Shown: positions 35,771 through 46,462, counted from the stretch's first letter. The stretch is 64,000 nucleotides of DNA from Bacillota bacterium (GCA_023418915.1 JAEZYU010000021.1:15512-79511), one strand, 5' to 3'. Notes: generated from the letters alone by a model not told the origin. Numbers and translations are program-made.

Positions 35771-36655
35771 TTATGATTTCGATATGTTTATAAAAGAAGA
35801 CTTGTTTTTGCAAAGCGGAATTACACACCTTACAGTTACTGCAGTGATGACTATAGATCCGCCGATAAGAGCCCAGTATCCCGGAGCCTCGCCCATGAAA
35901 ATGAAGACCCATACCGGATTCAATATTGGTTCTATCACAGGTATCAGGCTGGCTTCAAGAGCTGTAACGTGCTTTATTGCCTTTGAATAAAGAATGTACG
36001 GAATCCCGAGCTGCAGCGTCCCCAGCAAGATCAGATATATCCATCCCCTCGAATCCGGCATGCTGCTGAATAAAAATGGCACCCCGATTACCGCAGTCAG
36101 TAAATTCCCCAGAAGTACCGAATCTATAGGAGAGCCTTCCTTTTGCATACGCATAAAGACAATAAATGCAGCAAACGAAATACCGCTGCCTGCCGCAAGG
36201 ATATTTCCCAGCATGCCGCCCATACTGATATCATCAATAAAAAACATAACCATGCCGCCCATTACAACAACTAAAGTGATCCAATCCAGCCTTTTAACCT
36301 TTTCCTTGAGAAGCATCGCCCCGAGAAAGGTCACATAGACAGGTGCTGTATACTGTATCAGTATGGCATTGGCAGCTGTTGTATTCTTAGTTGCCGCAAC
36401 AAATAGGATCACCATACTGGTATATGACAAAGCCGCAGCTATCTGTGCCAACGACCAGTTAAGCTTTGGCCTGCCTGTAGTAATAAGAATTATCACAGCA
36501 GATATGGCACTCCTGACCCCTGCTATAGCCAGTGGATTAGATTGGATGGATTTTATCAGCAGTCCTCCAAGGCTCCACATTACCGCAGTTATTACCAAAA
36601 AAGCAATTGCTTTCACTCTTTCATCCACGACTGGTTTTTGACCCATGACCATCAC
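35771..36655 (-). CDS. DMT-superfamily (EamA) transporter
   Basis: A 294-aa membrane protein with about ten hydrophobic helices arranged as two EamA repeats. The first runs to about residue 140 (FLVITAVMWSLGGLLIKSI...AAALSYTSMVILFVAATKNT). The second starts near 150 (GNILAAGSGISFAAFIVFMR...LEASLIPVIEPILNPVWVFI). Such proteins export amino acids, nucleosides or other small metabolites. The substrate cannot be assigned. The first ATG or the ATG two codons in (AAAGGTG site) may be used. Monocistronic. Confidence 0.9.
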   Translation of the reverse strand: MMVMGQKPVVDERVKAIAFLVITAVMWSLGGLLIKSIQSNPLAIAGVRSAISAVIILITTGRPKLNWSLAQIAAALSYTSMVILFVAATKNTTAANAILIQYTAPVYVTFLGAMLLKEKVKRLDWITLVVVMGGMVMFFIDDISMGGMLGNILAAGSGISFAAFIVFMRMQKEGSPIDSVLLGNLLTAVIGVPFLFSSMPDSRGWIYLILLGTLQLGIPYILYSKAIKHVTALEASLIPVIEPILNPVWVFIFMGEAPGYWALIGGSIVITAVTVRCVIPLCKNKSSFINISKS

Positions 36656-36846
36656 CTTTGACCCGAAGTGTTATAAGTATATCTGAAATAACCTTAAAAT
36701 AAAAGCATAAAAATGAGAACAGAAGACATTTTATTACGAATCATTTAAAAACCTCTTCACAACCTTTTTACGCCTCATTATACTACCTCTATACAGCTCC
36801 ATTATAGCGCATTATTATGCCTTGGTGAAAATGAACAGAATTTTAT

Positions 36847-36874
36847 TTGTACATGTCTAACCATATGGTATAAT
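36847..36874 (+). promoter_or_regulatory. Possible phoH-gene promoter
   Basis: TTGTAC (36847-36852), a 16-bp spacer and TATAAT (36869-36874). The rest of the 325-bp gap between the divergent genes holds nothing recognisable. Confidence 0.45.
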
Positions 36875-36981
36875 TTTATTATAACGAGTCGACAGATATC
36901 TCCAGCCTCGTTGAACAATGCTCCCGTTCCAGGCTATCGGTTCAGGTTTCATCAACTTAAGACCAGACAGGAGTGATACAT

Positions 36982-38367
36982 ATGAAAAGCACTGAGAAAA
37001 CGTTTGTCCTCGACACCAATGTTTTGCTTCAAACTCCTTACGCACTCTTCACCTTCGACGATAATAGCGTCGTAATCCCGGAAGTCGTTCTCGAAGAACT
37101 CGACAAATTCAAAAAAGACAACTCCGAGCTCGGCGCAAATGCCAGACAGGTCGCAAGGATAATCGACGGCCTGAGAGAAAAGGGCAACCTGAACACGGGT
37201 ATTGTGCTCGATAACGGCGGAACGCTCAGGATCGAGATGAACTATCAGGAGGTAAGGCTGCCTGAAAGCTGGGTCGGCAATGTAAATGACAACAGGATCC
37301 TAAAAGTGTGCAAGGGACTGCATGAAAAGGGCGAAAGGGTCTTCCTCATCTCAAAGGACGTATTTGCCAGGATAAAGGCCGATGTGCTTGGTATAACAGC
37401 GCAGGATTTCTTTAATGAACAGGCGCCGATTTACAATGAACAGTATAAAGGTAGGCTTGATGTATATGCCTCAGGTGCGAAGCTGGATGAATTCTACAGC
37501 TGCTCAAAGCTGATGCCGGAGGATGTTTTTGTATTTGATCCCGCCTCTAATTCAAATATTCCAGTTGAACTTGTAACAAATCAGTTCCTGGTCATCCACT
37601 CTGTATCAAATAACAAACAAACTGCTCTGGGCAGATTTGACGGTAATGAGATCGTACCGCTTTATAATGTGCACGAGCACCCATTCGGAGTGACCCCCAG
37701 AAACGCAGGCCAGAAGTTCTTTCAGGAGGCACTGATGATGGATGCTCAGACGGCTCCTCTTGTCATTGCCAAAGGACCGGCCGGCACAGCAAAAACCTTT
37801 TATTCCCTTGCAGTTGGCCTTCACAAGATAATGGGCGATAAGGATGCGCCATACAGAAAAATACTTGTGTGCCGTCCAAATGTAAAGCTGGACGAAGATA
37901 TCGGCTTCCTGCCCGGTACAGAACAGGAAAAAATCGCACCGTTTCTCCGGCCGATCATAGATAATCTGGAGGTGCTGGTAGACTCCGATGAAAATGAACG
38001 CTACACCAGTGAAAAGGAATTGAAGGACAAGGTGGACGAGCTGTTTGACAGGAAGGTCATCAGCGCTGAGGCAATCGCCTTCATAAGGGGACGCTCCATA
38101 GTCAAGCAATGGGTCATAATCGATGAAGCACAGAACCTTACCCCAAAACAGGTAAAGGGTATTATTACCCGCGCAGGAAAAAATACAAAAATAATACTGA
38201 TAGGCGACCCGGAACAGATCGATCATCCCTTCCTCGATATCAGGACAAACGGTCTCAGCTTTGCCTCGGAAAGAATGAAGGGCAGCCCTCTGTGCTGTCA
38301 GATCACGCTGACCGATGAAGAATGCGAGCGTTCAGACCTGGCCTACGAGGCTGCCCGTCGAATGTAA
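36982..38367 (+). CDS. PIN domain-PhoH family ATPase (YlaK type)
   Basis: A 461-aa fusion of an N-terminal PIN nuclease domain (about 1-130; FVLDTNVLLQTPYALFTF and EELDKFKK give the acidic residues) and a C-terminal PhoH ATPase. Walker A is in AKGPAGTAKTF and Walker B in QWVIIDEAQNLTP, followed by LIGDPEQIDHPF. These proteins are thought to be RNA helicase-nucleases. The ATG at 36982 follows AGGAGTGAT; the GTG nine bases earlier is less likely. The gene converges with the esterase gene, whose 3' end is 8 bp away, so they share a very short junction. Confidence 0.93.
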   Translation: MKSTEKTFVLDTNVLLQTPYALFTFDDNSVVIPEVVLEELDKFKKDNSELGANARQVARIIDGLREKGNLNTGIVLDNGGTLRIEMNYQEVRLPESWVGNVNDNRILKVCKGLHEKGERVFLISKDVFARIKADVLGITAQDFFNEQAPIYNEQYKGRLDVYASGAKLDEFYSCSKLMPEDVFVFDPASNSNIPVELVTNQFLVIHSVSNNKQTALGRFDGNEIVPLYNVHEHPFGVTPRNAGQKFFQEALMMDAQTAPLVIAKGPAGTAKTFYSLAVGLHKIMGDKDAPYRKILVCRPNVKLDEDIGFLPGTEQEKIAPFLRPIIDNLEVLVDSDENERYTSEKELKDKVDELFDRKVISAEAIAFIRGRSIVKQWVIIDEAQNLTPKQVKGIITRAGKNTKIILIGDPEQIDHPFLDIRTNGLSFASERMKGSPLCCQITLTDEECERSDLAYEAARRM

Positions 38368-38375
38368 TATTCACT

Positions 38376-39347
38376 TTACTGCTGCAGGTGTCTCATCAGC
38401 ATACGGAGCTTTTTCTCAACAAAGCCCGGTATGAACTCATGTCCGAAATAGCGGTAGACAGCGATCTCCTTCGGGCAGGTCATATGATTGTATGCGGCAA
38501 ACACCGTAGACGGCGGCGTCACCTCATCGACCAGCCCCGAGGCCACAAGCACCGGGCATTTAATATACGGCACAAGATTCATGACATCGAAATATGTAAG
38601 TGTTTTCCTTGCCTGTTCCTCGATAGACGGGTCCGAATACCTTCTGAAAAATTCATTCAATTCACCATAAGGAGATGAGGGAGCAATATCTATTGCCCTG
38701 TCGAAGTTGGAAAGATACGGATACATTGCGACTGCGGCAGCAGGTATATCGGAAAGTGCTGCTGAAACAAGCGTCAACGCCCCTCCCTGACTACCTCCTG
38801 TAACACCAATTCTGCCGGCATCCACACAATCCATATCAGCCAGTACTTCCAGTGCACGTACGCAGTCCATATACACAGCACGGTAATAGTACTCTTCTTT
38901 TGAAAGTATGCCCTTGGTCATCCATCCCGAATTATTCCCATGCGATGTGACTACATTATCTACGCTGTTCCCCTGTTGTCCCCGTACCAGCATATGCAGT
39001 ACTGCATAACCATGGAGTGCAGTATCGACAACCTCGTGGATGCATCCATCAAGCGCCCAGTTATATCCGTGATACAGCACCAATCCCGGGTGTTTGCCGG
39101 GCGTATCCGGCACGGCAAGCCAGGCGTCGATTCGGGCACCCATGAACCCTGAAAATGACAGCCTGCTTACCTTGACGCCCTTCACCGGATAATCATAGGG
39201 CTTCAGCTCATACTCGACCGGTATGTCTGCAAGCTCCTTTTTGGTTGCTTCCCAAAATTCCTCAAAATCAGGCTGCCTTGTCAGTTCAGGCTTATACCTT
39301 CTTAGTTCCTCAAGACTCAAGTCATATGGTTGTACCATATTGTCCAC
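38376..39347 (-). CDS. Acetyl xylan esterase / cephalosporin-C deacetylase (AXE1)
   Basis: A 323-aa serine esterase of the carbohydrate esterase 7 family. It removes acetyl groups from xylo-oligosaccharides and related compounds. The nucleophile elbow is GVTGGSQGGALTL. The oxyanion region is VLYHGYNWALDGCIHEV. The catalytic Asp is in VLVASGLVDEVTPPS and the His in RYFGHEF. There is no signal peptide, so it acts inside the cell on imported sugars. Another alpha/beta hydrolase follows 29 bp upstream on the same strand, suggesting one transcript. Confidence 0.93.
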   Translation of the reverse strand: MDNMVQPYDLSLEELRRYKPELTRQPDFEEFWEATKKELADIPVEYELKPYDYPVKGVKVSRLSFSGFMGARIDAWLAVPDTPGKHPGLVLYHGYNWALDGCIHEVVDTALHGYAVLHMLVRGQQGNSVDNVVTSHGNNSGWMTKGILSKEEYYYRAVYMDCVRALEVLADMDCVDAGRIGVTGGSQGGALTLVSAALSDIPAAAVAMYPYLSNFDRAIDIAPSSPYGELNEFFRRYSDPSIEEQARKTLTYFDVMNLVPYIKCPVLVASGLVDEVTPPSTVFAAYNHMTCPKEIAVYRYFGHEFIPGFVEKKLRMLMRHLQQ

Positions 39348-39376
39348 ACCTCCATTAAGTTATTCACACAGTATAC

Positions 39377-40153
39377 TTACATATAAAGTAATTCCTCTGC
39401 CAGGTATGCGGCAGTAAGATCTATTATTTCCTTCTCCCACTTCGAATTGTTGAATGTATGGTCGGCATCCTTTATCACCTTCAGTGAAGCCCTGTCTCCA
39501 TAGTATTTTAAATACCTCTTGGAAACCTCGACCGGGACAGTCTCATCTTTTTCACCATGGCAAATTAAAACCTTTTTGTCGAAATTGCTGGCAATTTTAA
39601 AGATATCGAGCTTTCTGATGTCATCAAAAAATGCAAGTCCCAGACGAAGCCCGTTATGTTCTGCATGTCCAAAGCTCCGTACCTTTTCCATATCATGCTC
39701 TGCTTCGCGCTTCATAATAAGCTCACCCATATTTCCTGCAGGCGCCCAAAGGCAAAGGCTTCTTATGTCGTCCTTTCTTTCGCCTGCCAGAGCGCTGGCT
39801 ACGGCGCCTCCCATGCTGAGGCCGACAACACCTATGCGCTCCGGATCGATACCGTCGAGCCTTTTCACAAAGTCCAGTATATTATGTGCATCTCTGATCT
39901 CGCCGGACAGCGTCATATCAATAAAATCCCCATCACTCTCTCCGCTTCCCCCAAAATCAAATCTGACACTGGCGATACCCTTTTTCTCAAGCATTCTTGA
40001 CAGCTTGACAAAAATGAAATGGGGCTCCATCTTGTTGCCTGTAAACCCGTGGAAAATAATGACCGCCGGCACCTTTCCCGAAGCATTTTCTGGCATGTGG
40101 AGCATGCCCCTGAGTGTAAGATTCTGACTCACAAATTCGATCGCCTTCTGCAT
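39377..40153 (-). CDS. Alpha/beta hydrolase (acyl or cinnamoyl esterase-like)
   Basis: A 258-aa intracellular serine hydrolase. The nucleophile elbow is GVVGLSMGGAVASALAGE, the oxyanion motif IIFHGFTGNKME, the acid in CHGEKDETVPVEVS and the histidine in KDADHTFNNS. This pattern resembles bacterial cinnamoyl/feruloyl esterases and related acylhydrolases. With the deacetylase next to it, it could remove acyl groups from plant-derived oligosaccharides. The substrate is inferred from context. Confidence 0.9.
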   Translation of the reverse strand: MQKAIEFVSQNLTLRGMLHMPENASGKVPAVIIFHGFTGNKMEPHFIFVKLSRMLEKKGIASVRFDFGGSGESDGDFIDMTLSGEIRDAHNILDFVKRLDGIDPERIGVVGLSMGGAVASALAGERKDDIRSLCLWAPAGNMGELIMKREAEHDMEKVRSFGHAEHNGLRLGLAFFDDIRKLDIFKIASNFDKKVLICHGEKDETVPVEVSKRYLKYYGDRASLKVIKDADHTFNNSKWEKEIIDLTAAYLAEELLYM

Positions 40154-40292
40154 TATTGCACCATCCTCTCATATATGATTATAGCATGTCGTTACTGCCT
40201 CTCATTTCCGCCCATGATTTCACAATCCTACAACGCTGTACTTTTATTGTATTTCAGCACTATTTAGTACAGTAATTTTATGTTTACATCTG

Positions 40293-41225
40293 TCAAAGAT
40301 ATTCCAGTCTGACTCTGCTTTCAAACTGCCTTATAGAAGCAAGATCAGCAGGCTGGGTGCCTGAAGTCGTGACATTTGCTGTTGCGGCAGCCATTGCCAG
40401 TCTGACCATCCTCTCAAAACTAAGTCCTTTGTCAATGGAATGAGCCAGAGCGGCTACGATCGAATCTCCGGCACCAATGGTGCTCTTTACATCGACCTTT
40501 ATTCCATGTGCATGCACCGACCTTGTTTTATCAATAAAGAGAGCACCCTTCTCTCCCAGTGATACTGCGGCCATTTCCAGTCCATGTTCATCGAGCAGGC
40601 GCCTGGCGTATACCATTGCCTGCCTTTCATTGTCCATCATATTTCCGGACAGCTGAGAAAGCTCATATGCATTGGGCTTTATTAAAAACGGACCGGCTTC
40701 GATCCCGTGCATCAGAAGTTCTCCGTCAGCATCAAGTATTACTTTTGCTCCTTTTTGCCTGATTGCCTTTATCCAGTGGTAATATATATCTTTACTCACA
40801 TTGGATGGCACACTTCCTGAAAATATGACAATGGAATCGGTCTGTATGCGCTTGAGTAATGTGTTCTTCAGCCGCTCCAGTTCACATTCGCCGACATTCG
40901 GACCGGGCTCGTTGATTTCTGTGTTTTGTTTGTTCTTGCTGTCTACTACCTTAAGGTTAGTCCGCGTCTCTTCCGGGATAAAAAACAGTTCATTTTCTAT
41001 TTTGTGCTCATCCAGATATGCTTTTATGTACCTTCCGGCTGTTCCCCCGACTATCCCCATTGCGATGCTTTTGCCGCCAAGGCTGGAAATAACCTTGGAT
41101 ACATTTATTCCCTTTCCTCCTGCATCCAGTCTGACAGTTCGCACCCTGTTGAGGGCGCCGGCCGTAAAATCGTCTATCTCAACAGTTTTATCAACAGCCG
41201 GATTCAGCGTGACAGTATATATCAT
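40293..41225 (-). CDS. PfkB-family 1-phosphofructokinase-like kinase
   Basis: A 310-aa ribokinase-family kinase. The start MIYTVTLNPAVDKTVEI and the glycine-rich LDAGGKGINVSKVI match FruK and tagatose-6-phosphate kinases. The anion-hole motif GAGDSIVAAL ends in the catalytic Asp. It phosphorylates fructose 1-phosphate to the 1,6-bisphosphate or a close analogue. No fru PTS or FruR gene is adjacent, so it is not a standard fru operon. The exact substrate cannot be settled by sequence. Confidence 0.9.
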   Translation of the reverse strand: MIYTVTLNPAVDKTVEIDDFTAGALNRVRTVRLDAGGKGINVSKVISSLGGKSIAMGIVGGTAGRYIKAYLDEHKIENELFFIPEETRTNLKVVDSKNKQNTEINEPGPNVGECELERLKNTLLKRIQTDSIVIFSGSVPSNVSKDIYYHWIKAIRQKGAKVILDADGELLMHGIEAGPFLIKPNAYELSQLSGNMMDNERQAMVYARRLLDEHGLEMAAVSLGEKGALFIDKTRSVHAHGIKVDVKSTIGAGDSIVAALAHSIDKGLSFERMVRLAMAAATANVTTSGTQPADLASIRQFESRVRLEYL

Positions 41226-41324
41226 CGTTTACCTCTGTTAATCGTAAATTATTGCAAAACATATATTAATTTTAGGTTGGAATCAATAAACTGTCAATGA
41301 CAGGAATTTTAAATGACACTGAAA

Positions 41325-41390
41325 AGGACGGCTCCCATGATTACAAGTGATTGTGCTTTATCACCTGTGGTCACGAGAACCGTCCCCTGA
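41325..41390. repeat. Degenerate relative of the 13951 palindrome
   Basis: AGGACGGCTC (41325-41334) faces GAGAACCGTCC (41375-41385). The right arm shares AGAACCGTCCCCTG exactly with 14.0 kb. The left arm is diverged. It lies between the acyl-CoA synthetase stop and the kinase start. Confidence 0.65.
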
Positions 41391-41400
41391 TTCTTACATA

Positions 41401-43278
41401 TTACAGTCTGTCGATCATTTTGCCGGAAACCTTGCGTATCTCTACTCCGGCCTTATCCAGCATGCTTCTTACCTTATCCTGCTCCACGTGCCTTTTTGTC
41501 TTAATGCCATTTGCTTTGACCAGCTCCTCTTCGGTCATTACAAAATAGCGAATTATTTTGTATTGAGGCACAGTTTTGTTTATCTCCTTTATAGCTGCGT
41601 CAAACCTTGCTGCCAGTTCATCCTCAGGTAGCAGTCCGCCCTTGCTGTCACCGGCGTTATCCTTGTCGATGACAAGCTTGGCACAGATTTGCACATCACC
41701 GTCGGGGGCCGTATTCCCCCATACGAATGATTCCTTGACACCGGGGATGTTGTTGAGTTGTACTTCATATTCTTCAGGGAATGCTTTTTTCCCGCTATTT
41801 AATACGATCATAGATTTTGCGCGTCCGGTGATCCTGATAAGCCCCTTCTCATCTATCATACCGATATCTCCGGTCCTGAGCCAGCCGTCCTCTGTGAAGG
41901 ATTCTGCAGTAGCGGCAGCGTCTTCATAGTATCCGAGCATCACATTGCGGCCACGCGATATGATCTCACCTATTCCGTTTTCATCAGGCGAATCTATGGC
42001 AACCTCTATACCATACATGGGATATCCTATAGTACCGGGTACATTGATAAAATCATTATTCGTGGCAATGACAGGAGATGCCTCGGTCAGGCCATACCCC
42101 TGCAGCAGTCTGAATCCTATTTTATCAAAGCCGGTCACAACCTCACCATCAAGTGCGGCAGCTCCGGATACAGCTATCCTGAGACCTGGTCCGATCTGTT
42201 CAAATACACTTTTGAAGAGCTTTCGCCTCAGATCGATTCCAACTGCTCTGAGCAGGTCGGATATCTTAATCATTTTGTTCAGCAGCTTATCCTTGCCTGA
42301 TTTTCTTATACCCTCCTGCAGCTTCCTGTACATGGCTTCAAAAATAGCCGGCACCGCAACAAGTATTGTTATATTATACTCTTTAAGGTTTTGCACTATA
42401 TGCTTTATGCCATCGCCGTATGCAATACAGACTCCGCTGTGTATCATTAGCAAAAGGCCTACCGTATTTTCAAACGTATGGTGCAGCGGGAGCAGTGATA
42501 GATGAGTATCTGCAGGATAAAGCTTTATTATGGTAGATATAGATGTCACATTGGACGCAAGATTGGTGTGAGAAAGCATGACACCCTTCGATATGCTTGT
42601 CGTTCCCGATGTAAACAGCAATACCGCCATCTTCTCCCTGTCAATTTCCGCATCTGTGAATGATTTGTTTCCTGCCGCCAGCAGTTTTCTGCCCTTTTCA
42701 ATCAGGCTGGGGATCGTCAGAAATCTGAGGTCACTGTCAGCTTCACCTGCTGCCCCTCCATCTTCGTTACTCGCACCCGATTGTTTTCCTTCCGGGTTTT
42801 CCATACAAATGAAGTATTTTATGGCAGCCGTTTTTTTTGCTATCTCCAGCATGGTTTCGTGGTAGGACGGGCTGTAAAAAATGGCTTCCACCCTTCCCCT
42901 GGTAATAAGATTTTCTATCTCATTCTGTGGAAGGTGCCTGTCAAGAGGCACTGCCACACCAGTTCCATTGACTGTTGCGAAGTAACAAACGCCCCATTCA
43001 TAACGGTTCTCACCTATTATGGAAATACGCAGATCCTTCATCCCCGATGAAATCAATGCAGTCCCGAGGCAATCCACATCCGAACTAAGATCATTATATG
43101 TCTTTATGACCACCTTGCCTTCATTATCCTTAAATTTGAACGCAGGCCTGCCGCCATATCTTTGTGCACTTCCCCTGACCAGTTCTCTTAAATCATTCAC
43201 TACTGCAGGCTCATAATAGCCGAGCCCTTCAACTATTCTTCTGCCGTCCCTGATGCTGATATTGACACCTTTTTTCAT
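41401..43278 (-). CDS. AMP-binding acyl-CoA synthetase
   Basis: A 625-aa adenylate-forming enzyme that activates a carboxylic acid, probably a fatty acid, to its CoA ester. The P-loop-like motif is LLFTSGTTSISKGVMLSHTN. QGYGLTEASPVIATN is the second core motif. WLRTGDIGMIDEKGLIRITG is the hinge, and the C-terminal lid contains a lysine in ELVKANGIKTKRH. It resembles long-chain acyl-CoA synthetases but has a low-complexity insert near residue 165 (KQSGASNEDGGAAGEA). The neighbours (MFS and MCP genes, 103 bp upstream) do not reveal the pathway. Confidence 0.92.
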   Translation of the reverse strand: MKKGVNISIRDGRRIVEGLGYYEPAVVNDLRELVRGSAQRYGGRPAFKFKDNEGKVVIKTYNDLSSDVDCLGTALISSGMKDLRISIIGENRYEWGVCYFATVNGTGVAVPLDRHLPQNEIENLITRGRVEAIFYSPSYHETMLEIAKKTAAIKYFICMENPEGKQSGASNEDGGAAGEADSDLRFLTIPSLIEKGRKLLAAGNKSFTDAEIDREKMAVLLFTSGTTSISKGVMLSHTNLASNVTSISTIIKLYPADTHLSLLPLHHTFENTVGLLLMIHSGVCIAYGDGIKHIVQNLKEYNITILVAVPAIFEAMYRKLQEGIRKSGKDKLLNKMIKISDLLRAVGIDLRRKLFKSVFEQIGPGLRIAVSGAAALDGEVVTGFDKIGFRLLQGYGLTEASPVIATNNDFINVPGTIGYPMYGIEVAIDSPDENGIGEIISRGRNVMLGYYEDAAATAESFTEDGWLRTGDIGMIDEKGLIRITGRAKSMIVLNSGKKAFPEEYEVQLNNIPGVKESFVWGNTAPDGDVQICAKLVIDKDNAGDSKGGLLPEDELAARFDAAIKEINKTVPQYKIIRYFVMTEEELVKANGIKTKRHVEQDKVRSMLDKAGVEIRKVSGKMIDRL

Positions 43279-43381
43279 ATCGGCCTCTCTTTCATCCTCA
43301 ACGGAAATACTAGACTTTTTTAAGAGTCTGATACATTGTCATCACATCTTATTACTTAATATTATTACTTGGTAATAATTA

Positions 43382-44620
43382 TTATATATGATAACCGGCC
43401 CCGATGCAATATTTTTTAACAACACCAATTAGCATAACAGAGCCTATCATACAAAGTGCCAGAAAATACATAGGTATCAAAAAGCCTGCCTTCTCTGCAA
43501 GGAACCCAACGAGCAAAGGTACCGCCATCGCGGCAAGATTGAATGCCAGGACGGTTATCGCAGATGCAGAAGCTGTTCTTTTTGGAAACTCGTCGCAGCT
43601 GATCATAACAAGAGCTATAACATGCGCTCCTTGTAAAAACCCGCCGGCGAAAACAAAAACTACTATCATCGGAGTAAATACCAGACCGGGTAAAAAAGCT
43701 GCCGACATACAAACAGCCGAAGCAATGCCCGATAAGATATAAAACTTCTCAATTGCCATTCGCCTAAAAATAAGGGGAGAAACAAACCTCATCAAGAGCG
43801 CACCAAGAAAGAATATTGTTGACATAAGTCCTGAAAGCTGATGACTCATTCCTCTCTCCTGCTGAAAAAAAGTAGGCATCCACACTGACAAACCATACAT
43901 GAAACTAAAGTAAAGCAGACAAGCAGCCAGTATAATCCATGCCTTCCGGTTCCTGAATATCTCAGCCGGGTTCTCTGTTACTCTTGCCTTGATCGCTCTC
44001 ATATCTGCATACGGTGTAGACGGCATTATCTTTCTGCCGGTGATCAGATAGCCTGCAAAAACAATTGCAGAAATAATACCGATAATCAAAAAAGGAGAAG
44101 AAAATGTCGATGGCTTCATCGCATCCACTGTCAGTGTAACAAAAACAGGCGCAGCCATTGCACCTGTCGAATAAAATGCGTGAGCTATCGGCAGTATAGT
44201 ATTTTTACGTTCAGCGTACGTTTCTGTTATGACACCGTTCATCATTACATCAATACCGGTATATCCAACACCTGCAAACAGCACAAATATTAAAAGCAGC
44301 ATATATCCGCCGCCGTCAGGCAGATATGCCGGGACAGTACCTGTAAGGATGCTGCCTGCAGCCATTAAGGCAAGGCAAAATGATATTACATATATCTTGT
44401 TATACCTTTCTCCGAAAAGAGACAGCCACACGGCGGTAATAATTCCCCCGATGGACTGAACTGTAATAATAAAACCATGCCTGCTTTCTGTTATATTGAA
44501 ATATTTCATCATCAATCCTGCATTAGGTCCAAAGGAATTGACATAAACAGCATAAACAATAAATGCACAACAGCATAGACATGCAAAAACAAAAAATTTC
44601 ATACCATGCTTTTTACCCAT
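43382..44620 (-). CDS. MFS transporter
   Basis: A 412-aa protein with 12 predicted membrane helices. The first pair contains FVFACLCCCAFIVYAVYVNS, and the loop after helix 2 carries WLSLFGERYNK, similar to the GxLaDrxGrr signature. A central loop (about 190-215) divides the two halves. It lies 27 bp after the chemoreceptor gene, so the two are probably co-transcribed, which hints that the chemoreceptor and transporter sense and carry a related compound. The substrate is unknown. Confidence 0.93.
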   Translation of the reverse strand: MGKKHGMKFFVFACLCCCAFIVYAVYVNSFGPNAGLMMKYFNITESRHGFIITVQSIGGIITAVWLSLFGERYNKIYVISFCLALMAAGSILTGTVPAYLPDGGGYMLLLIFVLFAGVGYTGIDVMMNGVITETYAERKNTILPIAHAFYSTGAMAAPVFVTLTVDAMKPSTFSSPFLIIGIISAIVFAGYLITGRKIMPSTPYADMRAIKARVTENPAEIFRNRKAWIILAACLLYFSFMYGLSVWMPTFFQQERGMSHQLSGLMSTIFFLGALLMRFVSPLIFRRMAIEKFYILSGIASAVCMSAAFLPGLVFTPMIVVFVFAGGFLQGAHVIALVMISCDEFPKRTASASAITVLAFNLAAMAVPLLVGFLAEKAGFLIPMYFLALCMIGSVMLIGVVKKYCIGAGYHI

Positions 44621-44647
44621 TTATCTGTTTACCTCTTTTACTTAGTA

Positions 44648-46357
44648 TTATTGATGGTTTTCTGTTTTAAATGCACCGATCATATCCTTCAGTTCCGCTG
44701 ACAGCTCCGACAGTAATGATACAGATGACAGCACCTCCTGCTGGTTTGCTGTCTGCTCCTCGATAACAGCTGCTATCTCAGATGTCCCTGCCATTGTTCT
44801 CTTTGATATCCCATCGATCTCAAGGCTAAGTTCACTCACCCTGGATATCTGCGATTCTATCTGCCTGATTCCATCGGCTACAGTAGAAATGCTTCCGGTG
44901 GAGTCCTTGCTGGTAGATACTATAGCATTGAATGCTTCACCTGATTCTCTGGCTGATTCTGTACTGTAGTTGACCGCTGTCAGACCATTTTCCATGAGCT
45001 CCGAGACATTGTCCGACTGTGCCCCTATTTCATTTAACATTTTTGCGATCTCACCTGTAGCCTGCCTTGATGCTTCAGCGAGCTTACGGATTTCCTCGGC
45101 TACTACGGCAAACCCGCTTCCGTGCTCACCTGCTCTGGCTGCTTCTATTGCAGCATTCAGTGCCAGAAGATTGGTCTGATCGGCGATTGCCGATATCGCT
45201 TCTGTGATGCTTCCGATCTTACTTGTTTTGTTCTTCAGCTCAGTGGCCGATATATTAGTCATCATAAGTTTTTCTTTGATGTCATCGATCTGTGAGATCA
45301 GACTGCTAACTTTTTCAAACCCAGCTTTAGCTGCATCGTTTGCAAGCTCTGATGAGGCTAGTGCCGTTTGGGTGCTGGCTGTCATGATACTGATATGCTC
45401 CGCAAGTTCCTTGACCACAGCTCCGGAGGTCTCAACCTTTTCCGACTGGTCCGTCGCACCGGCGGCGACCTGTTGGATGGAGTCTGCAATTTGCTCTACA
45501 GCTTTTGCATTCTGTTCCGATACACTTTTGAGTGCATCTGCAGAGGATGCCACATTTCCTGCAGTACTTCGGATCTTTTCCATTATCACTCTCAGATTCG
45601 TCTGCATATCATTAAAGGCTCCTGCAAGAATCCTCAAATCATCATTGCTTTTGACCTGTATAGTCTGAAGAGTCAGATCTCCTTCAGCTATTTGACGGGC
45701 TCCTTCCGCAATTCTGCGGACCATTCTTGTAACTCTGCTTATGTACAGGCTGCCTATCACAGCGCCGGCTGCTGAAATAAAGATAAAGAGTACCAATACG
45801 ATTTTCTTTGCAATATTTGCTCTGAAGGAGATGTCCTCTCTCAATATTTTCTGAATCTTTAATTCATTAGATACAAAGTCATTAATGCTCGTCCTGAGAA
45901 ACAGGCCGGTCCGCGAATTTTCAGAAACCATTCCGGTATATTGACTCGATGGTTCCCCCTCTTGTGCGCTTAGTATTTTATGCACATTGCTGCTGATCTT
46001 ATCCAGCATGCTCTTAATAGAGTCCAGAATAGCTATAGATTCAGGGTCTGTAGTCCATCCTGACAGCTTGGCTATATCCTCATCGATACGTTTAAGTGTT
46101 TCATTCACTGCATTCTTTTGATCATCGTTTCTATCCGTCAGGTATTTATCAGTTGTGTTTATGACGTTATCCAGTTCCTCAATTATCGTATTTCCTATGA
46201 TCGATGTCTCTACCATTGAGTCCAGCTGCTCAATCGATCTGCCCAGAATAAACTGCCCTATGATCCCTACTACCGCCAGTATTATCGCCAGAAGCAGGAA
46301 ACCGGCTGCCAGCTTCACCCTCAGACTCAAACCTTTCCTGCTAAAAAATTTTTTCAT
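44648..46357 (-). CDS. Methyl-accepting chemotaxis protein
   Basis: A 569-aa transmembrane receptor. Helix 1 is at about 12-34 ([20 protein letters not shown]), the helical sensor domain follows, and helix 2 is at about 190-210. The HAMP domain ([20 protein letters not shown]) leads into a coiled-coil signalling domain with the conserved hairpin tip [20 protein letters not shown] then [20 protein letters not shown]. The sensor part is a four-helix bundle, with no Cache fold visible. No che genes are near. It precedes the MFS transporter by 27 bp. Confidence 0.95.
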   Translation of the reverse strand: MKKFFSRKGLSLRVKLAAGFLLLAIILAVVGIIGQFILGRSIEQLDSMVETSIIGNTIIEELDNVINTTDKYLTDRNDDQKNAVNETLKRIDEDIAKLSGWTTDPESIAILDSIKSMLDKISSNVHKILSAQEGEPSSQYTGMVSENSRTGLFLRTSINDFVSNELKIQKILREDISFRANIAKKIVLVLFIFISAAGAVIGSLYISRVTRMVRRIAEGARQIAEGDLTLQTIQVKSNDDLRILAGAFNDMQTNLRVIMEKIRSTAGNVASSADALKSVSEQNAKAVEQIADSIQQVAAGATDQSEKVETSGAVVKELAEHISIMTASTQTALASSELANDAAKAGFEKVSSLISQIDDIKEKLMMTNISATELKNKTSKIGSITEAISAIADQTNLLALNAAIEAARAGEHGSGFAVVAEEIRKLAEASRQATGEIAKMLNEIGAQSDNVSELMENGLTAVNYSTESARESGEAFNAIVSTSKDSTGSISTVADGIRQIESQISRVSELSLEIDGISKRTMAGTSEIAAVIEEQTANQQEVLSSVSLLSELSAELKDMIGAFKTENHQ

Positions 46358-46431
46358 AATTACTGCTCCCCCTGAATATGTATTTCATAGATACTGCGCC
46401 CACAAATATGTAAGTTAAGTTTTCTGCAAAC

Positions 46432-46462
46432 GAAAATTTTTCTTTGAACGATGCGTTATAAC
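46432..46462 (-). repeat. Dispersed 31-bp repeat, copy 1 (left end of sugar locus)
   Basis: Its reverse complement matches 60527-60557 at 30 of 31 positions (GTTATAACGCATCGTTCAAA then an A/T-rich tail). It lies upstream of the chemoreceptor gene, in opposite orientation to the other two copies. Confidence 0.9.
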